Source: Mesodorylaimus sp. YZB2_4
Lineage: Eukaryota > Nematoda > Enoplea > Dorylaimida > Dorylaimidae
Assembly (NCBI GenBank): GCA_030248295.1
Contig: JASANH010000918.1
Span: 186,001 to 250,000 of the forward strand
DNA length: 64,000 nt
Direction: 5' to 3'
Part shown: piece after piece, positions 55,201-64,000 of the stretch
How the letters are laid out: the number at the start of each line of letters is the position of its first letter
How positions within the stretch are numbered: position 1 is the first letter of the stretch
Made by a program: the position numbers and the translations under genes
Notes under the pieces: generated by a model
Told to the model about the DNA's origin: nothing
Seen by the model: only the letters and a program-made list of their open reading frames with translations
Database searches by the model: none

Positions 55201-58200
55201 TAATATGGGTTTCCTCTGAAACAAAAAGACACGATTCGTAAGTTTTATCCGTGCTAGGCGGTAAGTCCAGCATCGACTTAAGCTGTGGTTTGGCCAAATC
55301 AAAATTTTTAATTCCCGCCAAAATCTGACCACGCAGCTGACTGCGAATATCTTTTATCAACAAACCAAAGCACATCACGCCAGAAATGGATTCGGCTCGG
55401 TGGCCTCACACCCGGGTCGATCGATGCTGGGCGACCATGAACGATATCACAAGAAATACTCAAATAATATCCAGGGGGCACCACATTTTGGCCATGTTTC
55501 TCCCCAAATCAACCCCGAAAACCCTTGGTCATCTAAAATTCCCTCAACGACCACAGTTGCCTACCATCTCCATCCAAACATCATGGCGGGCTGCCCCTGG
55601 GCTAGGCCGCACCACACACTGTCGCAGTGCACAAGTCCGCAACTACCCCGGGTCAACTATTGGAGGGACTCCTACCAGTTTTGTTTCATTTCCACCACCT
55701 AATCCACTCACCGATTCCGTGATGGCCTTGATAACTTTACAAAAACCAGCCGCGTTTTCCAATTCTTTCTACAAAAAAATAGCATTAATGGACGAAAAAT
55801 TCTTTCAACTTTGTCCATTACCAATTCCAATGCTAATTTTTCCTGCTGCATTCGATCGTGATCTTCTGCGTCTTCGCATTTTCGAATAAAAATATCCGTC
55901 GTCCCGTCTTCGCGACTGACACCATGGGCGAAGAGTGAGGTCGGATATCTGAAATAAACCCAAAAAGGTCAGGGTTTCTGTTCGACTCGACCCAAATCGA
56001 GTTGACCCTCCCGCCGAGTGCCCGTATTTGCTCGGGCAAGCAGTAAATGATGATGATAGGCCGACAGGGGTCCCAACGGGCATGTGCAGACGGGATTCAA
56101 TCTCTTGATTTGACAAATGTGTCAGGGGTCGATCTATCGGATAAAAGATACAGAAAGCCCTTTCTCAGACAGTTTCGATATCAAGTGAAAATTTGTTGGA
56201 ATGACCCTCCCCGCTACACTGCTTGGGGACCCCCTACACATCTCCATTGAAACCCCCCAACAGCCCATAGAGTAGGGTCAACTCAAAAACTCAGTTTTTG
56301 CAGCCCCCGAAACGAAATTAAACACTTGCTCTTTTTCGATCATTTGAAAAATTATTCGTCTTTCTTGCATATTGATGTCGCTCAATGTCATCTCGGTGCT
56401 GTTCGAATCTGCTACGAATTCTTTTATAATACGCCTGAAATACGGAATTCAAAATTTAATAGCAGACCACTTACACACACTATATTACACTACTCACACA
56501 TGGAAAAAAATTGAAGCCTATGTCTACTTAAAAAAGAAAAAGCGGCTTATATACTTGCAGAAAATCAATAAAAATCATTTGCTCCGAGTGGGAGTCGAAC
56601 CCGCGCCCAAAAAGTTTATGAAAAACAGAAACTCTGAGTGGGAATCGAACCTGAACCCTGGATTGAAGCAAGAGAGTCTATGTCTACTAAAAAAAGAAAA
56701 AACGGCTTCTAGATTTGTGGAAGGTTAATAAAAAACATTTGCCCCGACTGGGAGTCGAACCCGCGCCCTAGTATTACTAGCGCATTATGTAAGCAGAACA
56801 TCAGAAAATACAGAGCTAATGGACACATGTATTGAAAAAGCCATTAAGGTGTTTTCCGCATCCGACAGCCTTTTCTCGTTCCCCGCAGGCCGCCTGAATG
56901 GTGTAGTGGTGAAAGGCGTATGTTACACTTTTCTTAGGTGCCTGGGTTCAACTCTGGCCTCAGAACCTGGTGAAGTTCTTTCTGCCCCCTACGCACCTGG
57001 CGGTGGGTGACACCCTTCGTCGCCCGTTGAGACCTTATGGGTCGGGGGCCTCGAATCCAGGTCCCCTCTGGGCATGGTTGCCCCACGCACGTTTAACACG
57101 CGGCATGAATCCTGGACTGACCCCTAGAACAACCAGGATGCGTAAAGAAAAGCATTGGGAGAGCCTGCCTGAACGAAAATGCACACGAACACTTACATGG
57201 AATTATTGATTTTGGTTCGAGCATGTTCTGGAATTTTCAAATCATTCTTTGCCTTCGATGTATTCGCCTCGTCCACCCGACCACTTTTCATTTTCCACGT
57301 ATAACGTCGTTTCAATTCGTCACATAATTTATTCAATTCGGCTTCGCGAAGATAGCCAACACCTAAAATAGGGCATACAAAAAACTTTTTCAGCAATCTT
57401 GGCAAAAAACTTTACCTTGTGCCACCCATTTATTGAAATCAAAGTTTTGCGATGCCAAAAAATCCATGCAGTCAGCCTAAAATAAATATAATTGATTAAT
57501 TCACAAAGATAATCGGGCAATTGATCGATTTCAGGCCTAAAGTCCTTCTGGGCTCGTAATCTAATGTAGAACAAAAATGACCCAAAATTAGCCCCACTGT
57601 ACCTGCGCCGAAAATGTAAACTGATCCGAAACGCAAGCCCGCAACCTTTGCAACGATTTGGGCAGACGCGGAAAAACGTAGAAATTGAAGGCTCGATAAC
57701 GAAATCTAAAAAAAGTGACGTATTATTTATAAAATTTGAGAATATTTAACAAATTTACTCTTTCGATGGCGGATCATACGAGAACGTGGCCAATCCGAAT
57801 TGCATAACTGTGTAATTGCCAATATTCGCCTTCGCTTTATCATAAACCAAAGTCGGTGTGTCGTATGGAAGGATAGCTAAACCACCCAAACCGAATCCTA
57901 AAATTGTGAAATTGTGATAAAAAAGCACATTCGATACTCGTGCTTTCGAATTTGAAGCCTAAATCTCGAATTTCGGCACAAAAATCTATGCTTCAGTTTA
58001 AAAAAAGGAAACAGAAACCAATCATTTTTTAACTCAACTACCAAACAAAACAATCTTACCCGAAAATTCGCAATCGAATGACAGAAAATCGCATGTCGAA
58101 ATCGCTTTCAAAACGTCGGGTAATCGGGATTCAAAATCTAAAGCGAAAAATTTTTCAAATGGTCAAGAAAGGCAACAAATTTTTTTACTTTGCTGAGTAA

Positions 58201-58207
58201 TTTCCAT
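52205..58207 (-). CDS. PARN: Poly(A)-specific ribonuclease PARN
   Basis: This DEDD-type deadenylase shortens poly(A) tails and matures small RNAs. Seventeen exons close in phase: 58189-58207, 58060-58137, 57759-57897, 57603-57705, 57416-57476, 57197-57362, 56324-56434, 55822-55948, 55712-55768, 55138-55215, 54409-54495, 54090-54171, 53921-54031, 53794-53863, 53104-53252, 52459-52533 and 52205-52407, giving 571 residues. It starts MEITQQNFESRL. All catalytic acids are present: D and E in FDCEFSG, D in LFHDLLH, and H and D in HEAGYDAFLTG. MDFLASQNFDFNKW and YRAFNFYVFPR are typical. Near the C-terminus the cap-binding RRM-like domain reads VFHISFKSGQTW then QVFVNWIDERSAFVSL. The donor of exon 7 is weak (GT|GTTTAA). 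Several introns hold GTTTCAG motif arrays. Confidence 0.95.
52690..53086 (-). repeat. Dispersed TTTCAG-motif array in PARN intron
   Basis: Read on the minus strand, degenerate copies of GGTAAAATGTGGTTTCAG recur every 35-50 nt. One opposite-orientation copy, GTAAAATATAGTTTCAGAC, sits at 53066-53086. Most copies are sense to PARN. Confidence 0.75.
54228..54977 (-). repeat. TTTCAG-motif array in PARN intron 10
   Basis: At least eight copies, read on the minus strand, follow the form TGTAAAATGCGGTTTCAGA with 35-45 nt spacing, densest at 54600-54890. A single reversed copy at 54958-54977 closes the array. Copies at 54228-54260 lie in the next intron. Confidence 0.78.
56583..56785 (-). repeat. Cluster of tRNA-like B boxes in PARN intron 6
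   Basis: Three minus-strand segments with GGGTTCGACTCCC or GGTTCGATTCCC lie near 56590, 56645 and 56750. The first and third share GGGCGCGGGTTCGACTCCCA exactly. The flanking AAAAAGAAAAA(A/G)CGGCTT is also duplicated, suggesting a local tandem duplication of a tRNA-derived element. Confidence 0.6.
56890..56970 (+). repeat. tRNA-like element in PARN intron 6
   Basis: CTGAATGGTGTAGTGGTGAA resembles a box A and CTGGGTTCAACTCTGG is a T-arm-like B box. The arms do not pair well enough for a working tRNA. Confidence 0.4.
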
Positions 58208-58673
58208 AATAACACCGAGGAAAATATACGCAATTTGATCAAAAAAATTTTCAGAAAAAACACTCGAACTTTGAAATTTCGATCCCGCTGCAATCTGATC
58301 ACCACGATCAAAAATAGAATCGATTACAGTAACCTGCCGAACTACAGCAGCCTCATGTGGTAAAATATAGTTTCAGAGAAATTGAAAAACTATTATTAAT
58401 CAGCAGGTTCTAAAATGCGATCGACAAAAACTACTTTTTTTTGTGAGAATAATACGTGATGTGACGAAATTAAGCCTTATTTGACTATCTTCTGTGAATT
58501 AGTTTTCTTTCAAGTCTGAAACTTAAAATTTTTCCTGCGCATCATCCCGTGGTGTGTGCGACCTACTGTAATCCTTACGTTTAAAGATCCGAAACTTCTA
58601 AAAAACTTCAACTAAAATTCGAACTAAAAAATTTGCGAAAATAGATCCATACGCGTCAAAATCTCGTAAATCA
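58208..58673. other. Divergent promoter region of PARN and LAMTOR2
   Basis: This 466-bp AT-rich interval lies between two divergent start codons. One isolated copy of the dispersed motif (GGTAAAATATAGTTTCAGAG) sits at 58360-58380. No exon is supported. Confidence 0.5.
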
Positions 58674-61009
58674 ATGTTGAAACCAAAGGCGCTGACTCAA
58701 GTTTTGAGTCAAGCTAACACTGGCGGCGTTCTTTCGACGCTGTAGGTGCTAATAAAAAATTGATTTCAAAAAACTTTTCTTCTCTAATTTCTCAACTTTT
58801 TTGCAGATTATTGACGAAAGAAGGCGTATTACTGGCTTATTCGGGTTACACAGAGAACAATGCGTGTGTGACGGCGGCGATCGCTTCGAGTATTTGGAAC
58901 AGTTACGAGAAGAATGGCCAAGAATGCTTTCATGATGATCGCCTTCAGTGGATTTTGATCGAAGGAGCTGTAAGTTTTTTGCTGTTTTTGGGGATAAATT
59001 ATTCATCTCCGATTTGCAGGGCTCATAAAAGGTTGGGATTTCTGGTTGGAAAACAGGGAAACCTGTGGAACTACAATCCAAGGTTTCAAATTTTGTTTCA
59101 CATTATCACCCGCCTTTTTTATCTTTTGTAATCATGCTCAAAGTCTTAGAAGGTTTCTGAGAGGCCCGAGCTAGGGCTGGCCAGTCGATTTGTTTTACTC
59201 CTTTTTTTCATGTGCGCCATTGAAAGTAATCACAAAACTGATTGTCATGGCGAAAAGCAGAAAATTTTTTAAAAAAATGCCTACACGTGGAAATATGGCA
59301 CATCGGGCAAAAAATCATACCTTGCCTATTTCTGGGCCTAGAACAATTTTAAAAATACAGAAACGACCGCAACATTTCCAGAAATGTGATATTGGTTTTG
59401 AAATTAGTCCAGCTATAACCGTTCATGAAATATTCAACAAAAACCGTCCGTGATCAGTCACATAATCGATTATTGGCAAATTATTAAAAACAGTCCAACC
59501 CTGTTTTTTTCACTGAAATATTAGCCTGGGGTCAGAACGTCACAAAACAGCTCGAAATTTCACCCTACGACCATAGATTATTGTGCTTATGTGGGATAAC
59601 TGAACACCATTTAGGCAATTTTAGCCAAAACTGATCGATCATTTTAGCTGTCGGTTATTCGCGCCAATCAGTAATAGCCCATCTTGTAGCCCCTGGAAAA
59701 AGCTTTCAAACGGTTTTTCGCGTCAGAATTCGTTGAAATTCACCCTAGATATTAAAGAAAACTCAAATTCAGAAGGATTGCCCACAGAATGCACCTTTTG
59801 AATTTCCCGCCCGCGTGCTGCTTATGACATAAGAGCGGGGTTGGCTGCTAAGTCTGGGAATCACCAGTAAATATATAACTTTTATTTTTCATGAAGACAT
59901 ATTCTAGCACAGAATTAGACTGATATGTAGTGAAAAAGTGAAAAAGTTTTGATTCCCGGAGTGAAAGCCAGCCCCGCTCTTCTGTCATAAACGGCACGCG
60001 GGCGGGAAATTCAAAAATTGCATTCTGTGGGCACTCCGAATTCGAGTTTTCTTCAATATCTCGGGTAAGATTCAACGAGTTCTGACGTAGAAAAAACCAT
60101 TTGAAAGCTCTTTCCTGGGGCTGCAAGATAGGCTATTTCTGATTAGCGCACCTGATCAACAGCTAAAATAATTGATCAGTTTTGGCTAAAATTGCCTTAA
60201 TGGGGGTTCAATTATCTCACATGTGCGCAGTAATCTATGGTCGTGGGGCAAAATTTCGAGCTGTTTTGTGATGTAGTGGTCCTAGGCTACTATTTCAGCG
60301 AAAAAACCACGGTTGGACTGTTACAGTATTTTGCCCATAATCGATTATGTGACTGATCACGGCTGATCACGGACGGTTTTTGTTGAATATCTCATAAACG
60401 GTTACAGCTAGGCTGATTTTATCAACAGATTCGGACTCCTTAGAATGTAGCCGTCATTTCTATGTTTTTAAAATTGTTCTAGACTCAAAACTAAGCAAGT
60501 TATGATTTTTTTACCAAAAGTGACCTCTTTTTTACTTATAATGTGCTATATTTCCATATAAAGGCATTTTAAAAAATTTAACTTCCGCCACGGCAATCAG
60601 TTTTGTGAGTACTTTCGATTCAGCACATTAAAAAAAGGTGTCAAAAAAGTCGACTGGCCAGCCCCGGGTCGAGTCTCTCAGAAACCCTCTCTTAGTAAGT
60701 TGAAATTTTGATCAGTAATTCTCAAAATAAAATACAAGGGAAAAAATCGAATTTTCGCCTGTAACACCTGGGAAAATCCATTTTCGCTTCTTTTGCATCT
60801 CAGAATTCGGTTTTGTGGGTACTTTCGAAAAATTCGCTAGTAACTCTTTTTCTTCATTTCAGAATGGGAATATGGCCATAGCCAAGGTATCGAACCTTCT
60901 TTTGTGCATGCACGCCAAGGACTCAGTTCCACTCGGCATCCTGAAAACGAAACTCGGTGCAGTTGCTCAATATTTGGAAGGGCCATTGGGCCAAGTGACC
61001 ACCACTTGA
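58674..61009 (+). CDS. LAMTOR2: LAMTOR2 (Ragulator subunit p14)
   Basis: This roadblock-fold subunit of the Ragulator complex tethers Rag GTPases, MAPK scaffolding and mTORC1 to late endosomes and lysosomes. The exons are 58674-58741, 58807-58969 and 60863-61009, giving 125 residues, exactly the human length. It begins MLKPKALTQVLSQANTGGV and continues LLAYSGYTE, VTAAIASSIWNSYEKNG and IAKVSNLLLCMHAKDSVPLG, ending LEGPLGQVTTT. Intron 2 is 1.9 kb and consists almost entirely of a large palindrome. The gene is divergent from PARN. It is followed on the same strand, after about 150 bp, by a coiled-coil gene with its own upstream acceptor. Confidence 0.96.
59152..60690. repeat. Large inverted repeat (foldback) in LAMTOR2 intron 2
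   Basis: The left arm starts TTTCTGAGAGGCCCGAG followed by GGGCTGGCCAGTCGA. The right arm ends TCGACTGGCCAGCCC followed by CGAGTCTCTCAGAAA. Internal landmarks also match: GCGGGCGGGAAATTCAAAA-type segments, ATAATCGATTATGTGACTGA, and CGGACGGTTTTTGTTGAA. Each arm is about 700 nt, with a central loop of about 100 nt near 59860-59960. I see no coding capacity in the arms. Confidence 0.88.
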
Positions 61010-61152
61010 TGAAATATATTTCATACATTTTTCAGTTTTTGTGGGGTTTAGTAAAACTATTTAAAAAAAGTCATTATCGACTTTCCTTTTTTACAAAAGG
61101 CTTTTCCTTATCGTTTTTGATGTTTCTAATCGATTCGATCGATTTTCAATGA

Positions 61153-61159
61153 TTTTCAG
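61153..61159 (+). promoter_or_regulatory. Acceptor upstream of coiled-coil gene, candidate trans-splice site
   Basis: GATTTTCAG ends at 61159, 16 nt before the ATG at 61176 and 150 nt after the LAMTOR2 stop. Splicing here removes an earlier out-of-context ATG at 61149. The site could be a spliced-leader site of a two-gene operon or the end of a 5'-UTR intron. Confidence 0.5.
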
Positions 61160-61175
61160 GTCCAATCTGTTCATA

Positions 61176-62042
61176 ATGAGCAGCAATCATTATAAAGAAT
61201 TGTGCAACGATTTAAAACAAGATTTAAAAAGAAAAAAACGAGAATTAGAAGATGCCGATATTGAAATACGTCGATCAGAAGCGGAAGCGAAAAAAGCAAA
61301 AATTGAATCGCAAGAAATTCTTAAACTTTATCACGGCTTACAAGGAGAATTACAATTGGCGTATGAACGAAATGCGAAATTACAAGTGGATAAACTGAGT
61401 CTCGAAGCATTGCTCGATAGCGAAAGGAAAGATTTCGAAACATTTAAACGTCAACAATCGATTAATTCCGATGAATCGAAAAAATTAAAAGATGCACTTT
61501 GTGCAATGAAAATTGAAAAATTAGAGTTGGAAACTAAATTTAATACAATCGTTATGGAAAATAAAGAATTACGCGATCGGGCTCGTCAATATGAACCACG
61601 TCTACGAGAAATGGATGAAATTAAACGAAAATTATGTCAAATCGATCAAATGATCGCCGATCAATTACAGCCCGAAATTCGATCGCAAAATGAAATTGTG
61701 CAACGCGCTCAAATACGACAAAATCAATTGGATCGATATTCGAAATGGAATTCGTTATTAAAACGTGAATTATATCAAAAAAATCAACAAATTCAACGAT
61801 ACGATGATCTTTTCGAATTATGTCGTCGATTAGAAGAAGAAAAAGCAAATTTACAAATTCAAATCGATCAACTCAAGTCACGATCACATGATCACATCCC
61901 TGATCGATCGATAGAATCGGATCAAATCGGCGCATCTCCATCAATATCCAACGACTATTCAGCACAGACTGTCGACCAGTCTGATGGCGAGTCATGGCCT
62001 CAAATGACCCGAGCAAGGTCACCAACCCCCGAGGCTGTTTAA
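61176..62042 (+). CDS. Coiled-coil protein of unknown function
   Basis: I do not recognise this protein. It is a single open exon of 288 residues, AT-rich with A/T-ending codons, unlike the GC-rich exons further left. Residues 1 to about 245 are almost continuous heptad-like, charged and Leu/Ile-containing helix (KRKKRELEDADIEIRRSEAE, then LKLYHGLQGELQLAYERNAK, then LCRRLEEEKANLQIQIDQL). The last 45 residues are Ser/Asp/Pro-rich and end SPTPEAV. There is no signal peptide or membrane segment. It lies head to tail behind LAMTOR2, with a TTTTCAG acceptor just before the ATG. An in-frame ATG 27 nt upstream would overlap that acceptor, so I rejected it. AATAAA follows at 62143. Confidence 0.75.
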   Translation: MSSNHYKELCNDLKQDLKRKKRELEDADIEIRRSEAEAKKAKIESQEILKLYHGLQGELQLAYERNAKLQVDKLSLEALLDSERKDFETFKRQQSINSDESKKLKDALCAMKIEKLELETKFNTIVMENKELRDRARQYEPRLREMDEIKRKLCQIDQMIADQLQPEIRSQNEIVQRAQIRQNQLDRYSKWNSLLKRELYQKNQQIQRYDDLFELCRRLEEEKANLQIQIDQLKSRSHDHIPDRSIESDQIGASPSISNDYSAQTVDQSDGESWPQMTRARSPTPEAV

Positions 62043-62142
62043 TTGTATAAAAATTATTTTTTTGTGAATATAAAATTTAAAAAGGGATGGTATCCATTCT
62101 TCCACCATTATTCACCAACAAGACCAAACCAGTGAGAAGACA

Positions 62143-62148
62143 AATAAA
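62143..62148 (+). terminator. Polyadenylation signal of coiled-coil gene
   Basis: AATAAA lies 101 nt after the stop codon. It falls between this gene and the convergent eRF3 stop codon at 62246. Confidence 0.6.
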
Positions 62149-62243
62149 ATAAAAGCCGTTATTCAAAACAAAATGCATCATTGATGCTTTTCGACCCTTT
62201 ATCCTCCATATATCATTTTTTTCTCACCATTCCTAACCTTTCT

Positions 62244-64000
62244 TCACTCAATTACTTTCAATACTTTACCAATCGCGATGGTCTTGCCTGCAAGAAAATG
62301 GATTAGTATTCGCATAAAAAAGTCAAGTCCACCACAAAGTTCATATTGCTTGAACAAATGTGAAAAAGAAACACCCTGACTGGGAATCGAACCAGGTCAC
62401 TACATCGCTTTATAGACGGGCTAACCGCCTACACCACCGAGGCCCTTATTTTTCCTCAGTAACGGCCTCGATGGTGCAAGCAGTTAGCATGTCGATAAAA
62501 TGATCCAGTGACCTGGTTCGATTCCCAGTGAGGGTGTTTCTTTTTTCACATTTTTCTTAAACACTTTGTTTTCTAAGCAATATGAACCCAAGTTTTTCTC
62601 AGTAACGGCCTCGATGGTGTAGGCGGTTAGCATGTCGATCTAGTGACCCGGTTCGATTCCCAGTCAGGGTGTTCTTTTTACACACTCTTTCAAATCATGC
62701 AAAGAAGCAATGTTAAAGACACACTTTCTGTAAGGTTGGATTTTTATGCATGAATTCGATGCACTTGTGAAACCATGCTTCGCTCAAAGTAGATTTTAAC
62801 GGGATCATCGCAAAAACCCGTTTTTTCCAGTAAGTCTAAAAATCCTTTTTTCTGAGTGGTTGAGGGAATATCGGCCATAACTTACTAACCGTACGGTCTT
62901 TCTCCAATAAACGACATATTAGCAGCTTCGTAAAGAAATGAGAAATCGAATGCCGGTCGCGAAAAGTTTCTATCCTTCACCTATGTCGAGATTATAGGCG
63001 GCAAAGTTGGAATGTGCCCTCCAAGTTGACAATTCTCACACCTGTTTCTTCACGGTATTATTAGACCCAGCTTGCAATATGCCCAATCCACCTAGCTTCC
63101 CATGTAACCCCCCTTTTGCTTTGCATATGCTATCCAAAAGCGAAAATCAGCAGCCAATTATGGAAAGCTATCGAAAATTTGTTTCTAAATTTTTCAGAAA
63201 AATCAATTTTTGAAAATCTTGCAAAACAGATGAAAACTAGGCATTTATTTTCAGAAAGAGCAAACAAATTGCTTTTAATTTTTCCCATTGAAGTTAGACT
63301 GTTAATTATGGAAACTGAAAAAAAGCACAAGTCCAAAAGTGCCAAAAATTACACAAATTTCGAATTTCCCGCCCTCGCCCTGCAGATTTTTCAAAATAAT
63401 TTGAGATCGATAAGAGATAGAAACTTTTCGCGACCACCGTTCGATTCCCCATTCATTTGCGAGCATGCTGATATGTCGCTGATTAGATAAGACCGAAAGA
63501 TTGGTGAATTATGGCCGATATCACCCAACCACTTTGGGAAAAAGTGGTTTTTTCCCATGATTCCTTGAAAATCGAGGCAGAGGCAGATCGAGACCTTCTA
63601 CACCTGTACGACCTGTATGAACCCTGCAATTTCTCCCATTCTATTCCTACTAAGTCACAAACCAGCCTCGCCTCGCCCTCACCTTCATCACGCAACACGA
63701 ATCGGCCCATTTGCGGGAAATCCTTGTACGGTTCTACGCAAAATATTTCCGGCGATTCCAATCGCATAATGCAAACTTGATCCTGTTTGACAAAACGTGG
63801 CCTCGTTTTCGATTTTTCACCTGTTTTCATATCGACCAAGCAAAGCAAAGCCTAAAAAACCAAATTACGATTTTCCATTCAAAAATAACCCATTCGACTA
63901 TACTCTACCTTCACTGTAACTTCTTCCACCGCTTCGTGAATGTGCAAAACTGGACTGTAGCCTGGACATACGATTGATTTATGTTCCAATATTCGAACCT
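62244..64000 (-). CDS. GSPT1: Eukaryotic release factor 3 (eRF3/GSPT1), 3' part
   Basis: eRF3 is the GTPase that acts with eRF1 in translation termination. Only the C-terminal barrel is inside the window; the gene continues past 64000. The exons are 63909-64000 (cut by the edge), 63683-63851 and 62244-62287, all in phase. They encode ILEHKSIVCPGYSPVLHIH, MKTGEKSKTRPRFVKQDQV, EPYKDFPQMGRFVLRDEG and, after a 1.4-kb intron, KTIAIGKVLKVIE followed by the stop. KSKTRPRFVKQDQ and the GKTIAIGKVLK terminus separate eRF3 from EF-1A and HBS1. The open frame downstream of RDEG in the larger exon is intron, because the terminal exon supplies the expected end. Three tRNA-like elements lie in that intron. 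Confidence 0.94.
62371..62446 (-). repeat. tRNA-derived element, family 2, minus copy
   Basis: On the minus strand it runs GGCCTCGGTGGTGTAGGCGG, TTAGCCCGTC, then CTGGTTCGATTCCCAG (T arm with B box) and a T-rich end. The D and T arms are well formed, while the acceptor stem has mismatches. It is sense to eRF3. Confidence 0.65.
62463..62540 (+). repeat. tRNA-derived element, family 2, plus copy 1
   Basis: GGCCTCGATGGTGCAAGCAG, TTAGCATGTCGAT and CTGGTTCGATTCCCAG are present, and a T run follows directly. It faces the minus copy only about 16 bp away, so the pair forms an inverted repeat. Confidence 0.65.
62606..62672 (+). repeat. tRNA-derived element, family 2, plus copy 2
   Basis: GGCCTCGATGGTGTAGGCGG, TTAGCATGTCGATCTAG and CCCGGTTCGATTCCCAG are present. 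It shares its upstream flank (TTTTTCTCAGTAAC) with plus copy 1, pointing to a local duplication. With 67 nt and good D and T arms, it is the best candidate for a transcribed tRNA-like RNA. Confidence 0.6.

Noticed and set aside
55193..55378. Minus-strand open frame between PARN exons 9 and 10
   Set aside because: PARN exons 9 and 10 join in phase without it, and the conserved order KELENAAGF then GHNLFHDLLH leaves no place for it.
56583..56785. tRNA genes suggested by several B boxes
   Set aside because: Only T-arm-like segments are conserved; acceptor, D and anticodon arms do not pair, so they are tRNA-derived repeats.
63483..63682. C-terminal extension of eRF3 by reading through RDEG
   Set aside because: A terminal exon at 62244-62287 supplies the conserved GKTIAIGKVLK ending in the right phase, so the read-through sequence is intron.

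Overview
This window is animal genomic DNA, most likely from a nematode. Every coding gene I can support is split into short exons. Donors read GTAAGT or GTGAGT, and acceptors are often GTTTCAG or TTTTAG. The window holds a close match to the nematode muscle protein DIM-1, an ACR-16-type acetylcholine receptor subunit and a Shaker potassium channel ending in the PDZ ligand ETDV. Several neighbouring same-strand genes are tightly spaced, with splice acceptors just upstream of the start codon, as expected for spliced-leader trans-splicing. I cannot name the species. Exon models were assembled by hand from splice signals, reading phase and family resemblance; where the phases close from start to stop I treat the model as strong.

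Layout: 3.1-6.9 kb (-) nicotinic receptor subunit; 8.2-13.0 kb (-) two tandem secreted lipocalin-like paralogues; 13.3-17.1 kb (-) Misato; 18.6-21.3 kb (+) dim-1 with two alternative last exons; 22.5-30.1 kb (-) Shaker Kv1 channel; 30.1-34.3 kb no supported gene; 34.3-38.4 kb (-) muscle LIM protein; 39.7-41.4 kb (-) phosphopantothenoylcysteine decarboxylase; 41.9-44.9 kb (-) succinyl-CoA ligase alpha; 45.4-46.4 kb (+) mitoferrin; 46.8-47.9 kb a hairpin-bearing repeat array; 48.2-51.1 kb (+) MXRA7-like membrane protein; 51.3-52.0 kb (+) mitochondrial pyruvate carrier 2; 52.2-58.2 kb (-) PARN deadenylase; 58.7-61.0 kb (+) LAMTOR2; 61.2-62.0 kb (+) an unrecognised coiled-coil protein; 62.2 kb to the window end (-) the 3' part of eRF3.

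Two themes link the genes. Four proteins serve muscle or excitability (receptor, Kv channel, DIM-1, LIM protein). Four serve mitochondrial or cofactor metabolism (PPCDC, SUCLG1, mitoferrin, MPC2), and Misato also acts at mitochondria. MXRA7-MPC2 and LAMTOR2-coiled-coil are head-to-tail pairs with operon-like spacing.

The non-coding DNA is rich in small repeats that sit mainly in introns. They include two tRNA-derived SINE families, a family of short hairpins and 20-nt motifs that end in a perfect splice acceptor (GTTTCAG), a 1.5-kb palindrome inside a LAMTOR2 intron, and several tandem arrays. I found no transposase, reverse transcriptase, rRNA, convincing tRNA gene or CRISPR array.
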